This document shows, piece after piece, positions 49,969-58,587 of a stretch of 64,000 nt of DNA. Each line of letters opens with the position of its first letter. Position 1 is the first letter of the stretch. The stretch is taken from contig PKRI01000005.1 of NCBI GenBank assembly GCA_017577485.1, positions 1 to 64,000 of the forward strand, given 5' to 3'. The DNA is from Bacillota bacterium (GTDB lineage Bacteria > Bacillota > Sulfobacillia > Thermaerobacterales > RSA17). Position numbers and translations under genes: made by a program. A model generated the notes under the pieces. The model had not been told where the DNA came from, searched no databases, and saw only the letters and a program-made list of their open reading frames with translations.

Positions 49969-51149
49969 GGCAGCCCCCGGCCCTCGAGGCTGATGCGGCG
50001 GACGAGCCACGCATCCCGGGATCGGGTCCCCGGCACCCGGGGAGGCCCGGCATACCGCACGGTCCCCGGCCGCGGCCTGCTGGTCAGCACCACCACCCGC
50101 TGGAACAGCCCCTGCCGGACCAGCCGGGCCAGGGAAGGGCGCCGGGCCAGGTCCACCTCGTCGGCGGCGTGGGCGGTGGCCAGCACCCGCACGCCGGCAT
50201 GGGCGGCCTCCTCCACGGCCAGGGCGTCCCGGGCCCCGCCCAGTTCGTCAAAGGCCACCACCTGGGGGTTGAGGGCCCGCACGGCCATCTCGATGCCCGC
50301 CGCTTTGGGACAGCCGTCCAGCACATCGGTGCGGGGCCCGACGTCGCGGGTGGGCACACCGTCCCGGCAGGCGGCCAGCTCGCCCCGCTCGTCGACCACG
50401 CTGACCCGCAGCCCGGGAATGCCCCGTGCCGGCACGCCCCGCGAAAGCTGGCGCACCAGGTCCCGCAGCAGCGTGGTCTTCCCGGCCCCGGGCGGCGAGA
50501 GGATCAGGGTGTGGCGGGGCAGTGCGGCGGCGGCCTCCCAGACGGCATCAAGGACCGGGTCGGCGCATCCGGGCCGCTCCCGGGCCAGGCGGAAATTCAG
50601 GCCTCCCACGTGGCGCAGGCGCCGGATACGCCCGTCCTCCACCAGCAGGCGCCCGGACACGCCCACCCGGTGCCCCCCCGGCAGGGTGAGGTAGCCGTGC
50701 CGGGTTTCGTCGACGCGGCTGTAGACCGACGCCTCGCAGGCAATCTGCCAGGTCTGCTCGAGCAGGCCGGGCGTGACCGGCAGGGCCTCGTCCTCCTCGT
50801 CGACGGTCTGCCCGTCGGGCGCCACGAACCGGCCGCCTGCAGCCGTCACCACTTCCAGGGGGCGTCCGGCGCGGAGCCGCACCTCTTCCACACCGGCCCT
50901 GACGTCCGGCGACAGGCCCGCCAGGGCCCGCGCCACGGGCGGGGCCAGCCACGGCAGCAGTTCCGCCAGATCGTCGCGCACCGGCGGGTTGTCGACCGCG
51001 GCGCCGGGGTGGAGCGCACCACCGTCCTGCCGGCGCTTGGGCACGGGTTGTACCGGCGGGCGGTCTGTTGCCGGGCCTGGGACCCCGTGGGTCCCCGCCG
51101 GGACCGCGGGGCTGTCAAGCCTGCTGTCAACGCGCCGGGCCATCGCCAC
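49965..51149 (-). CDS. spoIIIAA: Stage III sporulation protein AA, ATPase
   Basis: A 394-residue secretion-type ATPase with Walker A SPPGAGKTTLLRDLVRQLS, VVDERGELAAC (conserved after the P-loop), DVLDGCPKAAGIEMAVRALNPQVVAFDELGG (Walker B) and LATAHA. It is thought to power the SpoIIIA-SpoIIQ channel. The first 55 residues are a polar extension that the family usually lacks. The GTG start at 51149 has GGAGGG about 9 nt upstream, so the extension appears real. It begins the eight-gene operon, normally driven by sigma-E; I could not assign a convincing sigma-E promoter. Confidence 0.94.
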   Translation of the reverse strand: MAMARRVDSRLDSPAVPAGTHGVPGPATDRPPVQPVPKRRQDGGALHPGAAVDNPPVRDDLAELLPWLAPPVARALAGLSPDVRAGVEEVRLRAGRPLEVVTAAGGRFVAPDGQTVDEEDEALPVTPGLLEQTWQIACEASVYSRVDETRHGYLTLPGGHRVGVSGRLLVEDGRIRRLRHVGGLNFRLARERPGCADPVLDAVWEAAAALPRHTLILSPPGAGKTTLLRDLVRQLSRGVPARGIPGLRVSVVDERGELAACRDGVPTRDVGPRTDVLDGCPKAAGIEMAVRALNPQVVAFDELGGARDALAVEEAAHAGVRVLATAHAADEVDLARRPSLARLVRQGLFQRVVVLTSRPRPGTVRYAGPPRVPGTRSRDAWLVRRISLEGRGLP

Positions 51150-51601
51150 CGGACCTGTCCCTCCGTCCGGTGCATGCCTATGGGTCGTCCGCAGGCTTTA
51201 TGACGGGGGTTCGGGAGGGTCGGACGGGGACCGCGGCGGTTAAGGCCGCCGGCTTCGGTCCAATCCGCGGAGGCCAGTGCCGATTTTGGACCTGCTCCGT
51301 GGCGGCAGGGGCCTGAGCGCGGGATGTGGTCCACAATCGGACCTGCGAGTTTACGGAAAGCGGCAGGCTGGGGTCAGGTTAACAGAAGTAGGGCGAAGGT
51401 CGGTATTGTTCGGCGCCTTCGGGACCCAGGAACTGTGAACTGTACCAAGAGTGGAACAACGAACTCCAGATAAGGACCCTGCCCCGTCCCTAAGCGGCGA
51501 CCCAGGCGCCCCCCGGCGCGGAGGGCACTGCGGAGGAGACCGCAGAGGACACCGGCCCGGCCGTTCCCCCGGCCCGGCTGCCCCGCATCACCCCGGCCCG
51601 G
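51150..51601. other. Intergenic region, spoIIIAA promoter side / aminotransferase 3' side
   Basis: About 450 bp with no supported gene. It should contain the spoIIIA promoter on the minus strand and the end of the aminotransferase transcript. The only structure seen is modest: TGCGG...CCGCA near 51530-51545 can form a hairpin after the aminotransferase gene. No clear sigma-E -10/-35 pair, riboswitch or tRNA was found. Confidence 0.4.
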
Positions 51602-52729
51602 CTACCCCTTCCCGGCCAGGTACCGGCTCACCCGCTCCAGCCCGGAGGCCACCACGCCGGGATCCTCGCCCATGCCGATCCGCACGCGATCGGGCATCTC
51701 GAAGGCGCTGCCGGGCACCAGCAGCACCCCCTCCTGCTCCATCAGGCCGCGGCAGAACGCCTCGGAATCGGCGGTGCGGCGCAGCCGGGGGAAGCAGACG
51801 ATGCCGCCGCGGGGCGCCACCCATTCGAAGTCCCCGGCGTGCCGTTCCATCCAGACCTCGATCTGCGCCAGGTTCCGAGCCACGATGGCCCGGGCGCGCT
51901 CCAGCAACTGCGGCCGCAGGTCCAGGGCCAGGCAGGCCAGGGCGTCGCTCAGGCGCGACACCGAAATGGTGACGTAATCGCGGTAGCCCCAGCACCGCTC
52001 CACGATGGGCCGCGTGGCCGCCAGCCAGCCGATGCGCAGCCCCGCCAGCCCCATGGTCTTGGACAGCGTCGACACCGACACGGCCCTGGGACTCAGGGTC
52101 CGGGCCGCCGGCGGGACTGTCCCGCCCCCGTGGACGATACCGTGGTAAGCCTCGTCGCACAGCACCAGGGCGTCGATGTCCTCGGCCCAGGCCAGGATGG
52201 TCCGCAGCGCGGCCTCGTCCAGCACGGTGCCCGTGGGATTGTGGGGCGTGTTGATGACGATCAGGCGCACCCGCCGGTCCAGCAGGCGCTCCAGGGCCCG
52301 CAGGTCGGGCACGAACCCGTCCTCCGGCCGCAGCCGCCACAGCCGCACCTCGGCCCCCGCCATGGCGGCGGCGCTGTAAAGCTGCTGGTAGGCCGGGAAC
52401 ATGCTGACCACCGCGTCGCCCGGCTCCACCAGCGCTCGGAACAGCAGGTAGTTGGCCTCGATGGCGCCCTGGGTGATCAGCACCTCTTCCGGTTCGATCC
52501 CGTACAGGGCCGCCACCCGCCGCCGCAATTCCAGGGTGCCCGGGGTTTCGTCGTAGGTCAGCACCAGTTCATCCAGTTCCCGGCGGGCCCCGGTGCGGCC
52601 CGCAGCCTCGGCCAGGGCCAGCAGTTCACCCAGGCGCAGGGGCTGCACGCCGCTCTCGCCCAGGTTGAAGCGGGCCCGCTGCTCGTGGGCCGACATCCAG
52701 CGCTCGACCAGAAAGGGAGTGTAGGCCAT
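51602..52729 (-). CDS. Class I/II PLP-dependent aminotransferase
   Basis: A 375-residue fold-type I aminotransferase: TYDETPGTLELRRRVAALYG, NTPHNPTGTVLDEAAL (substrate/PLP-binding Asn), VLCDEAYHGI (Asp and Tyr contacting PLP) and the Schiff-base Lys in STLSKTMGLAGLRIGW. It belongs to the aspartate/capreomycidine-synthase-like branch; the amino acid used is unknown. The ATG at 52729 has no strong ribosome site, so the start is less certain. It is divergent from the SpoVB-like gene. Confidence 0.84.
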   Translation of the reverse strand: MAYTPFLVERWMSAHEQRARFNLGESGVQPLRLGELLALAEAAGRTGARRELDELVLTYDETPGTLELRRRVAALYGIEPEEVLITQGAIEANYLLFRALVEPGDAVVSMFPAYQQLYSAAAMAGAEVRLWRLRPEDGFVPDLRALERLLDRRVRLIVINTPHNPTGTVLDEAALRTILAWAEDIDALVLCDEAYHGIVHGGGTVPPAARTLSPRAVSVSTLSKTMGLAGLRIGWLAATRPIVERCWGYRDYVTISVSRLSDALACLALDLRPQLLERARAIVARNLAQIEVWMERHAGDFEWVAPRGGIVCFPRLRRTADSEAFCRGLMEQEGVLLVPGSAFEMPDRVRIGMGEDPGVVASGLERVSRYLAGKG

Positions 52730-52908
52730 GTCTATCGGTGTTCCAGGGCTGATCGGGGGTTCCTGCCGCTGCGGGCGGCGCCGCCTACCCCGCGCAAGGC
52801 GTCCGGCGGGGCGCGCCGGCGCCGGATCCCGAGGCGGATCCCGGCGCCGGGCGGGCGTCCACCCGCGCATACACATTAGGGATTCCGTCCCGCAGCGGGA
52901 GGACGACG

Positions 52909-54639
52909 ATGAGGATGCCCCCCATCCACCTGCTGTTCCGGCTGCCGGCCTGGAGGCGGCCTCGGCCTCCCATCCGGACCGCGGCCGGTCCTTCCCCGGC
53001 CGGCCCGCCGCCGGCCGGGCCGCATCGCCGCACCCCTCCCCGATCGCTGGTGCGGTCCACCGGCCTGCTGGCGCTGGGCAACGCCGTCAACCGTGCCGTG
53101 GGACTGGTCTACCGGATGGTCCTCAGCCGCTTCCTGGGCGCCGAGGCCCTGGGCCTCTTTCAGATGGCCATGTCGCTGTACTTCGCGGTGCTGCTGCCCT
53201 TCATCGCGGGGCTGCCCAGCGCCCTGTCCCGGGTGGTGGCCGGCCGGCGCAGCGAAGGGGTCCCCGCCGACACCCGCCGGCTCGTGGTGCAGGTCATCGC
53301 CCTGACGCTGGCCTTGCTGGCGGTGGTCTTGGGCGCCATTCTCACCACCGGGTGGAGCCCGCCCGGCGCCGGTTGGGACCTGGCCAGGCAGCTGGTGCCC
53401 CTGCCGCTGCTGGCGCCGGCGGTGGCCCTGGCCGTGGTGTCGGCCGCCCTCCGCGGCGTGTTCTTCGGGCAGCAGCGGGTGCTGCCGGTAGTCTCGGCCC
53501 AGGTGGGCGAGCAGATGCTGCGGCTGCTGGTGCTGGCGGCGCTGCTGGGCTGGGCGGGGATGGGCTGGGCCGGCGTGGGCGGATCGGGGGCGGCTTCGGC
53601 GGGCGCGGCGGGGGCCGAGGCCCGGCTCAGGATCGTCATGATCAACCTCATCATCGGGGAGGGCGTGGGCTGCCTGCTGCTGTGGACCGCCTACCGCCGG
53701 CTGCTGGCCGAGCCCTGGGTCCTGCGGCCGCTGGGCGCACCGCGGCCGGCGGCCGGCGGTGAGCCCCAAACCCTGAGCCGGGTCGTCCGCATGGCGGTGC
53801 CCATGGGGTTGCAGCGGGCGGCCTGGAGCCTGGAACGGCTGGCCGAGGCCACCCTGATCCCGGCGGCCCTGCAGCGGTCCGGCGCCACCCTGGGCGCAGC
53901 GGTGGCAGCCTACGGCGAGTTGACGGCCATGGCCTCGCCTCTCATCTTCCTGCCCAACGTGGTGGTCCACGCCCTGACCCACACCCTGGTGCCCGGCGTG
54001 GCCGAGGTGACCGACCGGCCGGCCCTCCTCCACCACCGGGTGCGGCGGGCCCTGACCCTGACGGCGGACCTGGGGGTCCTCACCACCCTGGTGCTGGCCT
54101 TTGCCGGCGGGTGGCTCACCGCCGTCCTCTTCGGCTTCACAGGCGACGGCGCGGGATACCCCTCCGCCGGGCGGCTGGCGGAGCGGCTGGCACTGCTGGC
54201 GGCCGTGGTGTACGTGGACCACGTGGCCGCGGCGGTCCTCCGGGGACTGGAACGGGCCACCGAGCCCATGGTGGTGGACTTCGCCACGATGGGCCTGAGG
54301 CTCGGCCTGCTGGTGGTACTGGGCAGCCGCATGGGCCTGGGGATCGATGCCGTGGTGATCTCGCTGACGGCGGCGGCGGCCGCGGCCGCCCTGCTGGACC
54401 TGGCCCTGGCCGGGTACTACAGCGGGCTGGGCCTGGGCATCCTGGCGCCGGTGGTGCCCGCCTGGGTGGCCGGCGCGGCGGGGCTGGCCGCCGGCGGTGC
54501 GGTCCGCCTGGCCCTGGCGCCGCTGGCCGGGCCCGGCACCGTCCGGGCGGCGGCGCTGGCGGCTGCCCTGGCCTGCTACGCCGTGGTGCGGCTGGGGGCG
54601 GTGGTGTCGGCGGCCGGCTCCGGAGCCCGCCGTTCGTGA
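52909..54639 (+). CDS. SpoVB/MurJ-family lipid flippase
   Basis: A 576-residue polytopic protein of the MOP (polysaccharide flippase) superfamily. After a basic, Pro-rich 45-residue leader come about 14 hydrophobic helices, starting STGLLALGNAVNRAVGLVYRMVLSRFLGAEALGLFQMAMSLY, which is typical of SpoVB, and including the mid-protein LIFLPNVVVHALTHTLVPGVAE. Such proteins flip lipid-linked peptidoglycan or cortex precursors. The ATG has GGGAGG 6 nt upstream. Its last 64 bp overlap the convergent P-type ATPase gene. Confidence 0.87.
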   Translation: MRMPPIHLLFRLPAWRRPRPPIRTAAGPSPAGPPPAGPHRRTPPRSLVRSTGLLALGNAVNRAVGLVYRMVLSRFLGAEALGLFQMAMSLYFAVLLPFIAGLPSALSRVVAGRRSEGVPADTRRLVVQVIALTLALLAVVLGAILTTGWSPPGAGWDLARQLVPLPLLAPAVALAVVSAALRGVFFGQQRVLPVVSAQVGEQMLRLLVLAALLGWAGMGWAGVGGSGAASAGAAGAEARLRIVMINLIIGEGVGCLLLWTAYRRLLAEPWVLRPLGAPRPAAGGEPQTLSRVVRMAVPMGLQRAAWSLERLAEATLIPAALQRSGATLGAAVAAYGELTAMASPLIFLPNVVVHALTHTLVPGVAEVTDRPALLHHRVRRALTLTADLGVLTTLVLAFAGGWLTAVLFGFTGDGAGYPSAGRLAERLALLAAVVYVDHVAAAVLRGLERATEPMVVDFATMGLRLGLLVVLGSRMGLGIDAVVISLTAAAAAAALLDLALAGYYSGLGLGILAPVVPAWVAGAAGLAAGGAVRLALAPLAGPGTVRAAALAAALACYAVVRLGAVVSAAGSGARRS

Positions 54640-56813
54640 CCGGCGGGGGCCCGCAGCAGGCGCAGCCCGTTGGCGACGACCACCAGCGTCGCGCCGGTGT
54701 CGGCGGCGATGGCCAGCCACAGCGACAGGCGGCCGGCCGCCAGCAGGACCAGCGCCGCCGCCTTGACCGCCAGCGAGAACGCCACGTTCTGGCGGATGAC
54801 CCCCAGGGCCCGGCGGGCCAGGTCCAGGGCCCGCGGCAGCCGGTCCAGGTCGTCTCCCATCAGGACCACGCCGGCGGTTTCCACGGCGGCGGCGGTGCCG
54901 GCCGCGCCCATGGCCACCCCTACCGAGGCCCGGGCCAGGGCCGGCGCGTCGTTGATGCCGTCGCCCACGTAGAGGACCCCGCCGCCCTCTTCCGCCTCCA
55001 GGGCCTCGATTGCCCGCATCTTGCCCTCCGGCAGCAGCCGGCAGCGTACCTCGTCGATGCCCACCGCCGCCGCCACCCGGCGGGCGGCGGGCTCGGCGTC
55101 GCCGGTGAGCATGACGATGCGGCGGACCCCTGCCGCCCGCAGCCGGCTGATCAGCGCGGCCGCCCCGGGGCGGATCTCGTCGGCCAGGGCGATGAGGCCC
55201 AGCCAGCAGGCGGGACGCCCGGGGCTGGCCAGGCGGGCCACGGCCACCACGGTCTTGCCCCCGGCCTCCAGGGCGGAGGCGGGAGCGGCGGCAGCGGACG
55301 GGTCCAGGCCGGCCTGGGCGGCTGCGAAAGCCAGGGTGCCCACCACCACGTCCATGCCCTGGACGCGGGCCCGGACGCCCTGCCCCGGATAGACCTCAAA
55401 GGATTCCGGCGGCGCCGGCTCGAGGCCCCGGGCCCGCGCCGCGGCCACCACGGCCCGCCCCAGCGGGTGCTCCGACGGCATCTGGGCCGCAGCGGCCAGG
55501 GCCAGCAGGCGGTCGGTGGGGGCGCCGGGCGCGGCCCCGTCCAGCCGCGCCACGTCGTCCAGCGGCACCGCGTCCGTTACCTGGGGGCGGCCCAGGGTCA
55601 GCGTGCCGGTCTTGTCCAGGGCCACCACCCGCACGCGGCTCAGGGCCTCCAGGTGGGCACCGCCCTTGATCAGCACGCCCCAGCGGGCGGCGCGGCCGAT
55701 GGCGCTGACCACCGCCACCGGCGTCGAGATCACCAGCGCGCAGGGGCAGGCCAGGATCAGCAGCGCCAGTCCCCGGTAAAGCCAGGGTTCCCAGGGTGCC
55801 CCGCAAAGCGGCGGGACCACGGCCACCAGGGCAGCGGCCGCCACCACCGCCGGCGTGTAGCGCCGGGCGAAGTCGTCGATCCAGCGCTGGACCCGGGCGC
55901 GCCGCTGCTGGGCCTCCTCCACCATGTGGATGATGCGGCTCAGGGTGGTGTCGCCGGCCACCCGGAGGGCGTCCACTTCCAGGTAGCCGTTCTCGCTGAC
56001 GGTGCCGGCGAAGACCTCGTCGCCGGGTCCCTTGTCGACGGCCGCGGCCTCGCCGGTGATGGGGGCCTCGTTGAGGGCGGCCCGGCCGGCGGCGATGCGC
56101 CCGTCCACCGGCACGCGGCCGCCGGGCCGCACCAGCACCCGCTCGCCCACCCGGACTTCCGCCACCGGCACCGGCACGACCCGGCCGTCGCGCAGCACCT
56201 CGGCCTCGGGGGGCGTCAGGTTCATCAGGTGGCGGATGGACCGGCGGGTGCCGGCGACCGCGGCCTCCTCCAGCAGCTCTCCCAGGGAATACAGGAACAC
56301 CACGGCGGCGCCCTCGCTCCACTCGCCGATGGCCGCCGCGCCCACGACCGCCAGGGTCATGAGGACGTTCATGTCGATGTGCCGCTGGCGCAGCGCCGTC
56401 CAGGCACCCCGGGCGGGCCGCAGGCCGCCTACGACGATGGCCGCGGCCCAGGCCGTCACGGCCCAGGGCTGCCCGGCCTCCAGCGTCGAGGCCAGGAAGC
56501 CGCCGGCCGCCAGCAGCCCCGACAGCAGCGTCGCCAGCGCCCGGGACCCGCGCCACCAGGCCTCGCCGCCGTGCTCTGCGGCGGCACCGGCGCCGTCGAC
56601 CCGTTCCGCCCGGTAGCCGGCCCGCCGCACCGCCGCCACCACCTCCGCGTCAACGGGGCGGTGGTGAGCCACCCGCATCAGGCCGGTGGCGAAGGACACC
56701 TCCACCTCGTCCACGCCCTCCACGGCCGACACCGCCCGCCGCACCGTCTCGGCGCAGTCGGCGCAGGTGAGGCCCGCCACGCGGTAGCGGCTGACCACCA
56801 CGTCCTCAGCCAT
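54576..56813 (-). CDS. cadA: Zn/Cd/Pb-type P1B ATPase (ZntA/CadA family)
   Basis: A 745-residue heavy-metal efflux ATPase. One HMA domain (about 9-75) holds the metal motif GLTCADC. The membrane CPC motif is in LLILACPCALVISTP, the phosphorylation site is DKTGTLT, SEHPLGRAVV carries the HP locus, and GDGINDAPAL is the hinge. The CPC motif and general pattern point to Zn2+, Cd2+ or Pb2+ rather than copper. The ATG at 56813 overlaps the arsR stop by 8 bp, so repressor and pump are co-transcribed. Confidence 0.93.
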   Translation of the reverse strand: MAEDVVVSRYRVAGLTCADCAETVRRAVSAVEGVDEVEVSFATGLMRVAHHRPVDAEVVAAVRRAGYRAERVDGAGAAAEHGGEAWWRGSRALATLLSGLLAAGGFLASTLEAGQPWAVTAWAAAIVVGGLRPARGAWTALRQRHIDMNVLMTLAVVGAAAIGEWSEGAAVVFLYSLGELLEEAAVAGTRRSIRHLMNLTPPEAEVLRDGRVVPVPVAEVRVGERVLVRPGGRVPVDGRIAAGRAALNEAPITGEAAAVDKGPGDEVFAGTVSENGYLEVDALRVAGDTTLSRIIHMVEEAQQRRARVQRWIDDFARRYTPAVVAAAALVAVVPPLCGAPWEPWLYRGLALLILACPCALVISTPVAVVSAIGRAARWGVLIKGGAHLEALSRVRVVALDKTGTLTLGRPQVTDAVPLDDVARLDGAAPGAPTDRLLALAAAAQMPSEHPLGRAVVAAARARGLEPAPPESFEVYPGQGVRARVQGMDVVVGTLAFAAAQAGLDPSAAAAPASALEAGGKTVVAVARLASPGRPACWLGLIALADEIRPGAAALISRLRAAGVRRIVMLTGDAEPAARRVAAAVGIDEVRCRLLPEGKMRAIEALEAEEGGGVLYVGDGINDAPALARASVGVAMGAAGTAAAVETAGVVLMGDDLDRLPRALDLARRALGVIRQNVAFSLAVKAAALVLLAAGRLSLWLAIAADTGATLVVVANGLRLLRAPAGHERRAPEPAADTTAPSRTTA

Positions 56814-57150
56814 GGCGCACGTGCTCCAGGCCCTGGCGCAGCAGTTGGACCACGTGGTCGTCGTCCAGCGCGTAGTAGGCGTGGCGCCCCACGCGCCGCT
56901 TGCGCACCAGGCGCAGGTTGCGCAGCAGGCGAAGCTGGTGGGATACGGCCGACGGCGTCAGGCCCAGAAGCCGGGCCAGATCGCCGGCGGCCCGCTCGCC
57001 GGCGCTGAGGGCGGTCAGGATGCGGATCCGTGTGGGATCGGCGATGGCCCCGAAGATCTCGGCCAGGCGCTCCACCTCGTCGCCTGCGGGCCGGGGCTCC
57101 GGTTCCGCGGCGGCAGCCTTCACGGGATCGTCACACTCCTCCTCGTGCAC
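56806..57150 (-). CDS. ArsR/SmtB-family metal-sensing repressor, CzrA-like
   Basis: A 114-residue winged-helix repressor: IFGAIADPTRIRILTALSAGERAAGDLARLLGLTPSAVSHQLRLLRNLRLVRKRRVGRHAYYAL. Helix alpha5 carries DDDHVVQLLRQGLEHVRH, matching the Asp-x-His...His-x-x-His zinc site of CzrA/SmtB. One N-terminal Cys (residue 6) could belong to a CadC-like soft-metal site, but the rest of that site is absent, so zinc sensing is favoured. The start may be the GTG at 57150 or the GTG at 57123. Confidence 0.9.
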   Translation of the reverse strand: MHEEECDDPVKAAAAEPEPRPAGDEVERLAEIFGAIADPTRIRILTALSAGERAAGDLARLLGLTPSAVSHQLRLLRNLRLVRKRRVGRHAYYALDDDHVVQLLRQGLEHVRHG

Positions 57151-57235
57151 CTCATCAGGACTGGCATCCCATCGCTCGCGGCGCCGCGGTCCCGCCTGCG
57201 GCGGCCGCGTTCACGATGCGGACAAAGCGGCGAAC

Positions 57236-57257
57236 AATTGAGCAAATCTTCAAATAT
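57236..57257 (-). promoter_or_regulatory. Candidate ArsR/SmtB operator
   Basis: On the minus strand ATATTTGAAGAT-TT-GCTCAATT contains the inverted TTGA...TCAA half-sites of 12-2-12-type operators, in an AT-rich island about 86 bp upstream of the arsR start. The symmetry is imperfect, so this is a candidate only. Confidence 0.45.
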
Positions 57258-57262
57258 CCATT

Positions 57263-57296
57263 ACAACAAAACGGCGCCGGGTTCCTGCCGGCGCCG
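57263..57296 (-). terminator. Intrinsic terminator after the DUF456 gene
   Basis: On the minus strand, CGGCGCCGG and CCGGCGCCG (57288-57296 with 57272-57280) form a 9-bp stem followed by GTTTTGTTGT. It separates the efp-DUF456 unit from the arsR-cadA operon. Confidence 0.75.
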
Positions 57297-57365
57297 CCGG
57301 ATGACCGCCTGCTCACCGCAGGTTCGCCGCTTCGACCCATCCCGGGCCGTTCAAACCGCCCTCCG

Positions 57366-57818
57366 TCAGAACACCCGCACGGCCCAGAGCGTCACCATCA
57401 GCAGGCCGATGCCGATCTGCAGCAGGATGCCGATCCAGACGCCGGCGACCACGCGCCAGCCCACCTCGGCCGCCCGCTGGGTGCTCCGGCCGCTCAGCAA
57501 CTCGCCGGCCACCGCTCCCAGCAGCGGGCCCACCAGCAGCCCGATGGGTCCGAACACCAGCGTCCCCAGCACGCCGCCCAGGAAAGCGCCCCACACGCCC
57601 CAGCGCGAGGCGCCGGCCCGCCGGGCCATGACGGTGCCCGTCAGGTAGTCGGCGGCCATGGCCGCCACGGTCAGGGCCAGCATGCCCAGCACAAACCGGC
57701 CGCTGACCACGGTGAAGCCGGTCCCCCAGGCGTGGACCAGCACGCCGGCGAAGATCAGCGCCACGCCCGGCAGCGCCGGGACCACGGTCCCGATCAGGCC
57801 TACGGCCATCAGCACCAT
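57366..57818 (-). CDS. DUF456-family membrane protein
   Basis: A membrane protein of about 150 residues with four to five hydrophobic helices and the glycine-rich family pattern GLIGTVVPALPGVALIFAGVLVHAW, SRWGVWGAFLGGVLGTLVFGPIGLLVGPLLGAVAGELLSG. No function is established. The ATG at 57818 lacks a ribosome site and cuts into the family's first helix; a CTG at 57851 with GAGG upstream would restore the residues ETFWTGLA, so initiation may be at a non-AUG codon. It follows efp by about 20-50 bp. Confidence 0.72.
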   Translation of the reverse strand: MVLMAVGLIGTVVPALPGVALIFAGVLVHAWGTGFTVVSGRFVLGMLALTVAAMAADYLTGTVMARRAGASRWGVWGAFLGGVLGTLVFGPIGLLVGPLLGAVAGELLSGRSTQRAAEVGWRVVAGVWIGILLQIGIGLLMVTLWAVRVF

Positions 57819-57869
57819 GGCGAGGCCGGTCCAGAACGTCTCGGCAGGCAGCCCGCCTCAACCTCCGGC

Positions 57870-58427
57870 TCAGACGCGCCCCAGGTAATGGCCGGTGCGG
57901 GTGTCGACCCGGATCACGTCGCCGGTGTTGACGAACAGCGGCACCTGGACCACGGCGCCGGTCTCCAGCTTGGCGGGCTTGGTGCCGCCGCTGACGGTGT
58001 CGCCCCGCACGCCCGGCTCGGTCTCGACCACCTGCAGTTCCACGGAGTTGGGCAGTTCCACGCCGATGATGCTGCCCTCGTACTCCAGGACCTGGACCAC
58101 CATGTTCTCCTTGAGGAACTTCAGCGCGTCGCCCAGCACTTCGGCGCGGATGGGGACCTGGTCGTAGGTCTCCGTGTCCATGAAGTAGTACTCGTCGCCG
58201 CTGGAGTAGAGGTACTGCATCTCGCGCTTCTGGATGACGGCCTGCTCGACCTTCTCGCCGGCCCTCAGCGTGCGGCTGATGGTGGCGCCGGTCTTGACGT
58301 TCCGCATGCGGACCCTGACGAAGGCGGAGCCCCGCCCCTGCTTGACGTGTTCGGCCTCGAGGATCATGTAAACGCCGTCTTCGAAGTTGATGGTCAGACC
58401 GCTGCGCAGGTCGTTGGTGGAAATCAC
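57870..58427 (-). CDS. efp: Translation elongation factor P
   Basis: A 185-residue three-domain protein that helps ribosomes through polyproline. All three domains are complete: ISTNDLRSGLTINFEDG, the central VQVLEYEGSIIGVELPNSVELQVVET and the C-terminal VNTGDVIRVDTRTGHYLGRV. The tip of the domain I loop reads HVKQGRGSAF, so the residue that is Lys in Bacillus and E. coli is Arg32 here. In most Firmicutes efp sits just upstream of spoIIIAA; here about 7 kb separates them. Confidence 0.95.
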   Translation of the reverse strand: MISTNDLRSGLTINFEDGVYMILEAEHVKQGRGSAFVRVRMRNVKTGATISRTLRAGEKVEQAVIQKREMQYLYSSGDEYYFMDTETYDQVPIRAEVLGDALKFLKENMVVQVLEYEGSIIGVELPNSVELQVVETEPGVRGDTVSGGTKPAKLETGAVVQVPLFVNTGDVIRVDTRTGHYLGRV

Positions 58428-58496
58428 GTCGCTGTACCTCCCCGCCGGACCGCCCCGGCACCACCGGGCCTTCCCGGCTTAAGTAGAGCCGGAACG

Positions 58497-58526
58497 ATAC
58501 TAACGTAAGGATTTTCGCCCTCGCAA
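58497..58526 (-). promoter_or_regulatory. Putative efp promoter
   Basis: On the minus strand TTGCGA (58521-58526) and TAGTAT (58497-58502) are 18 bp apart, about 70 bp upstream of efp in a locally AT-rich stretch. It is a moderate match to a sigma-A promoter. Confidence 0.45.
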
Positions 58527-58587
58527 CCAGAAATCGCTAATCGTATTCCCCCGGCCGACCGACGACAAAGACAGGAGGTGGACCCCA

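Noticed and set aside
54111..57008. 965-codon open frame on the plus strand across the P-type ATPase region
   Set aside because: It is antisense to convincing cadA and spoVB genes. Its product is Gly/Arg/His/Gln-rich without domains, the usual mirror of high-GC codon bias.
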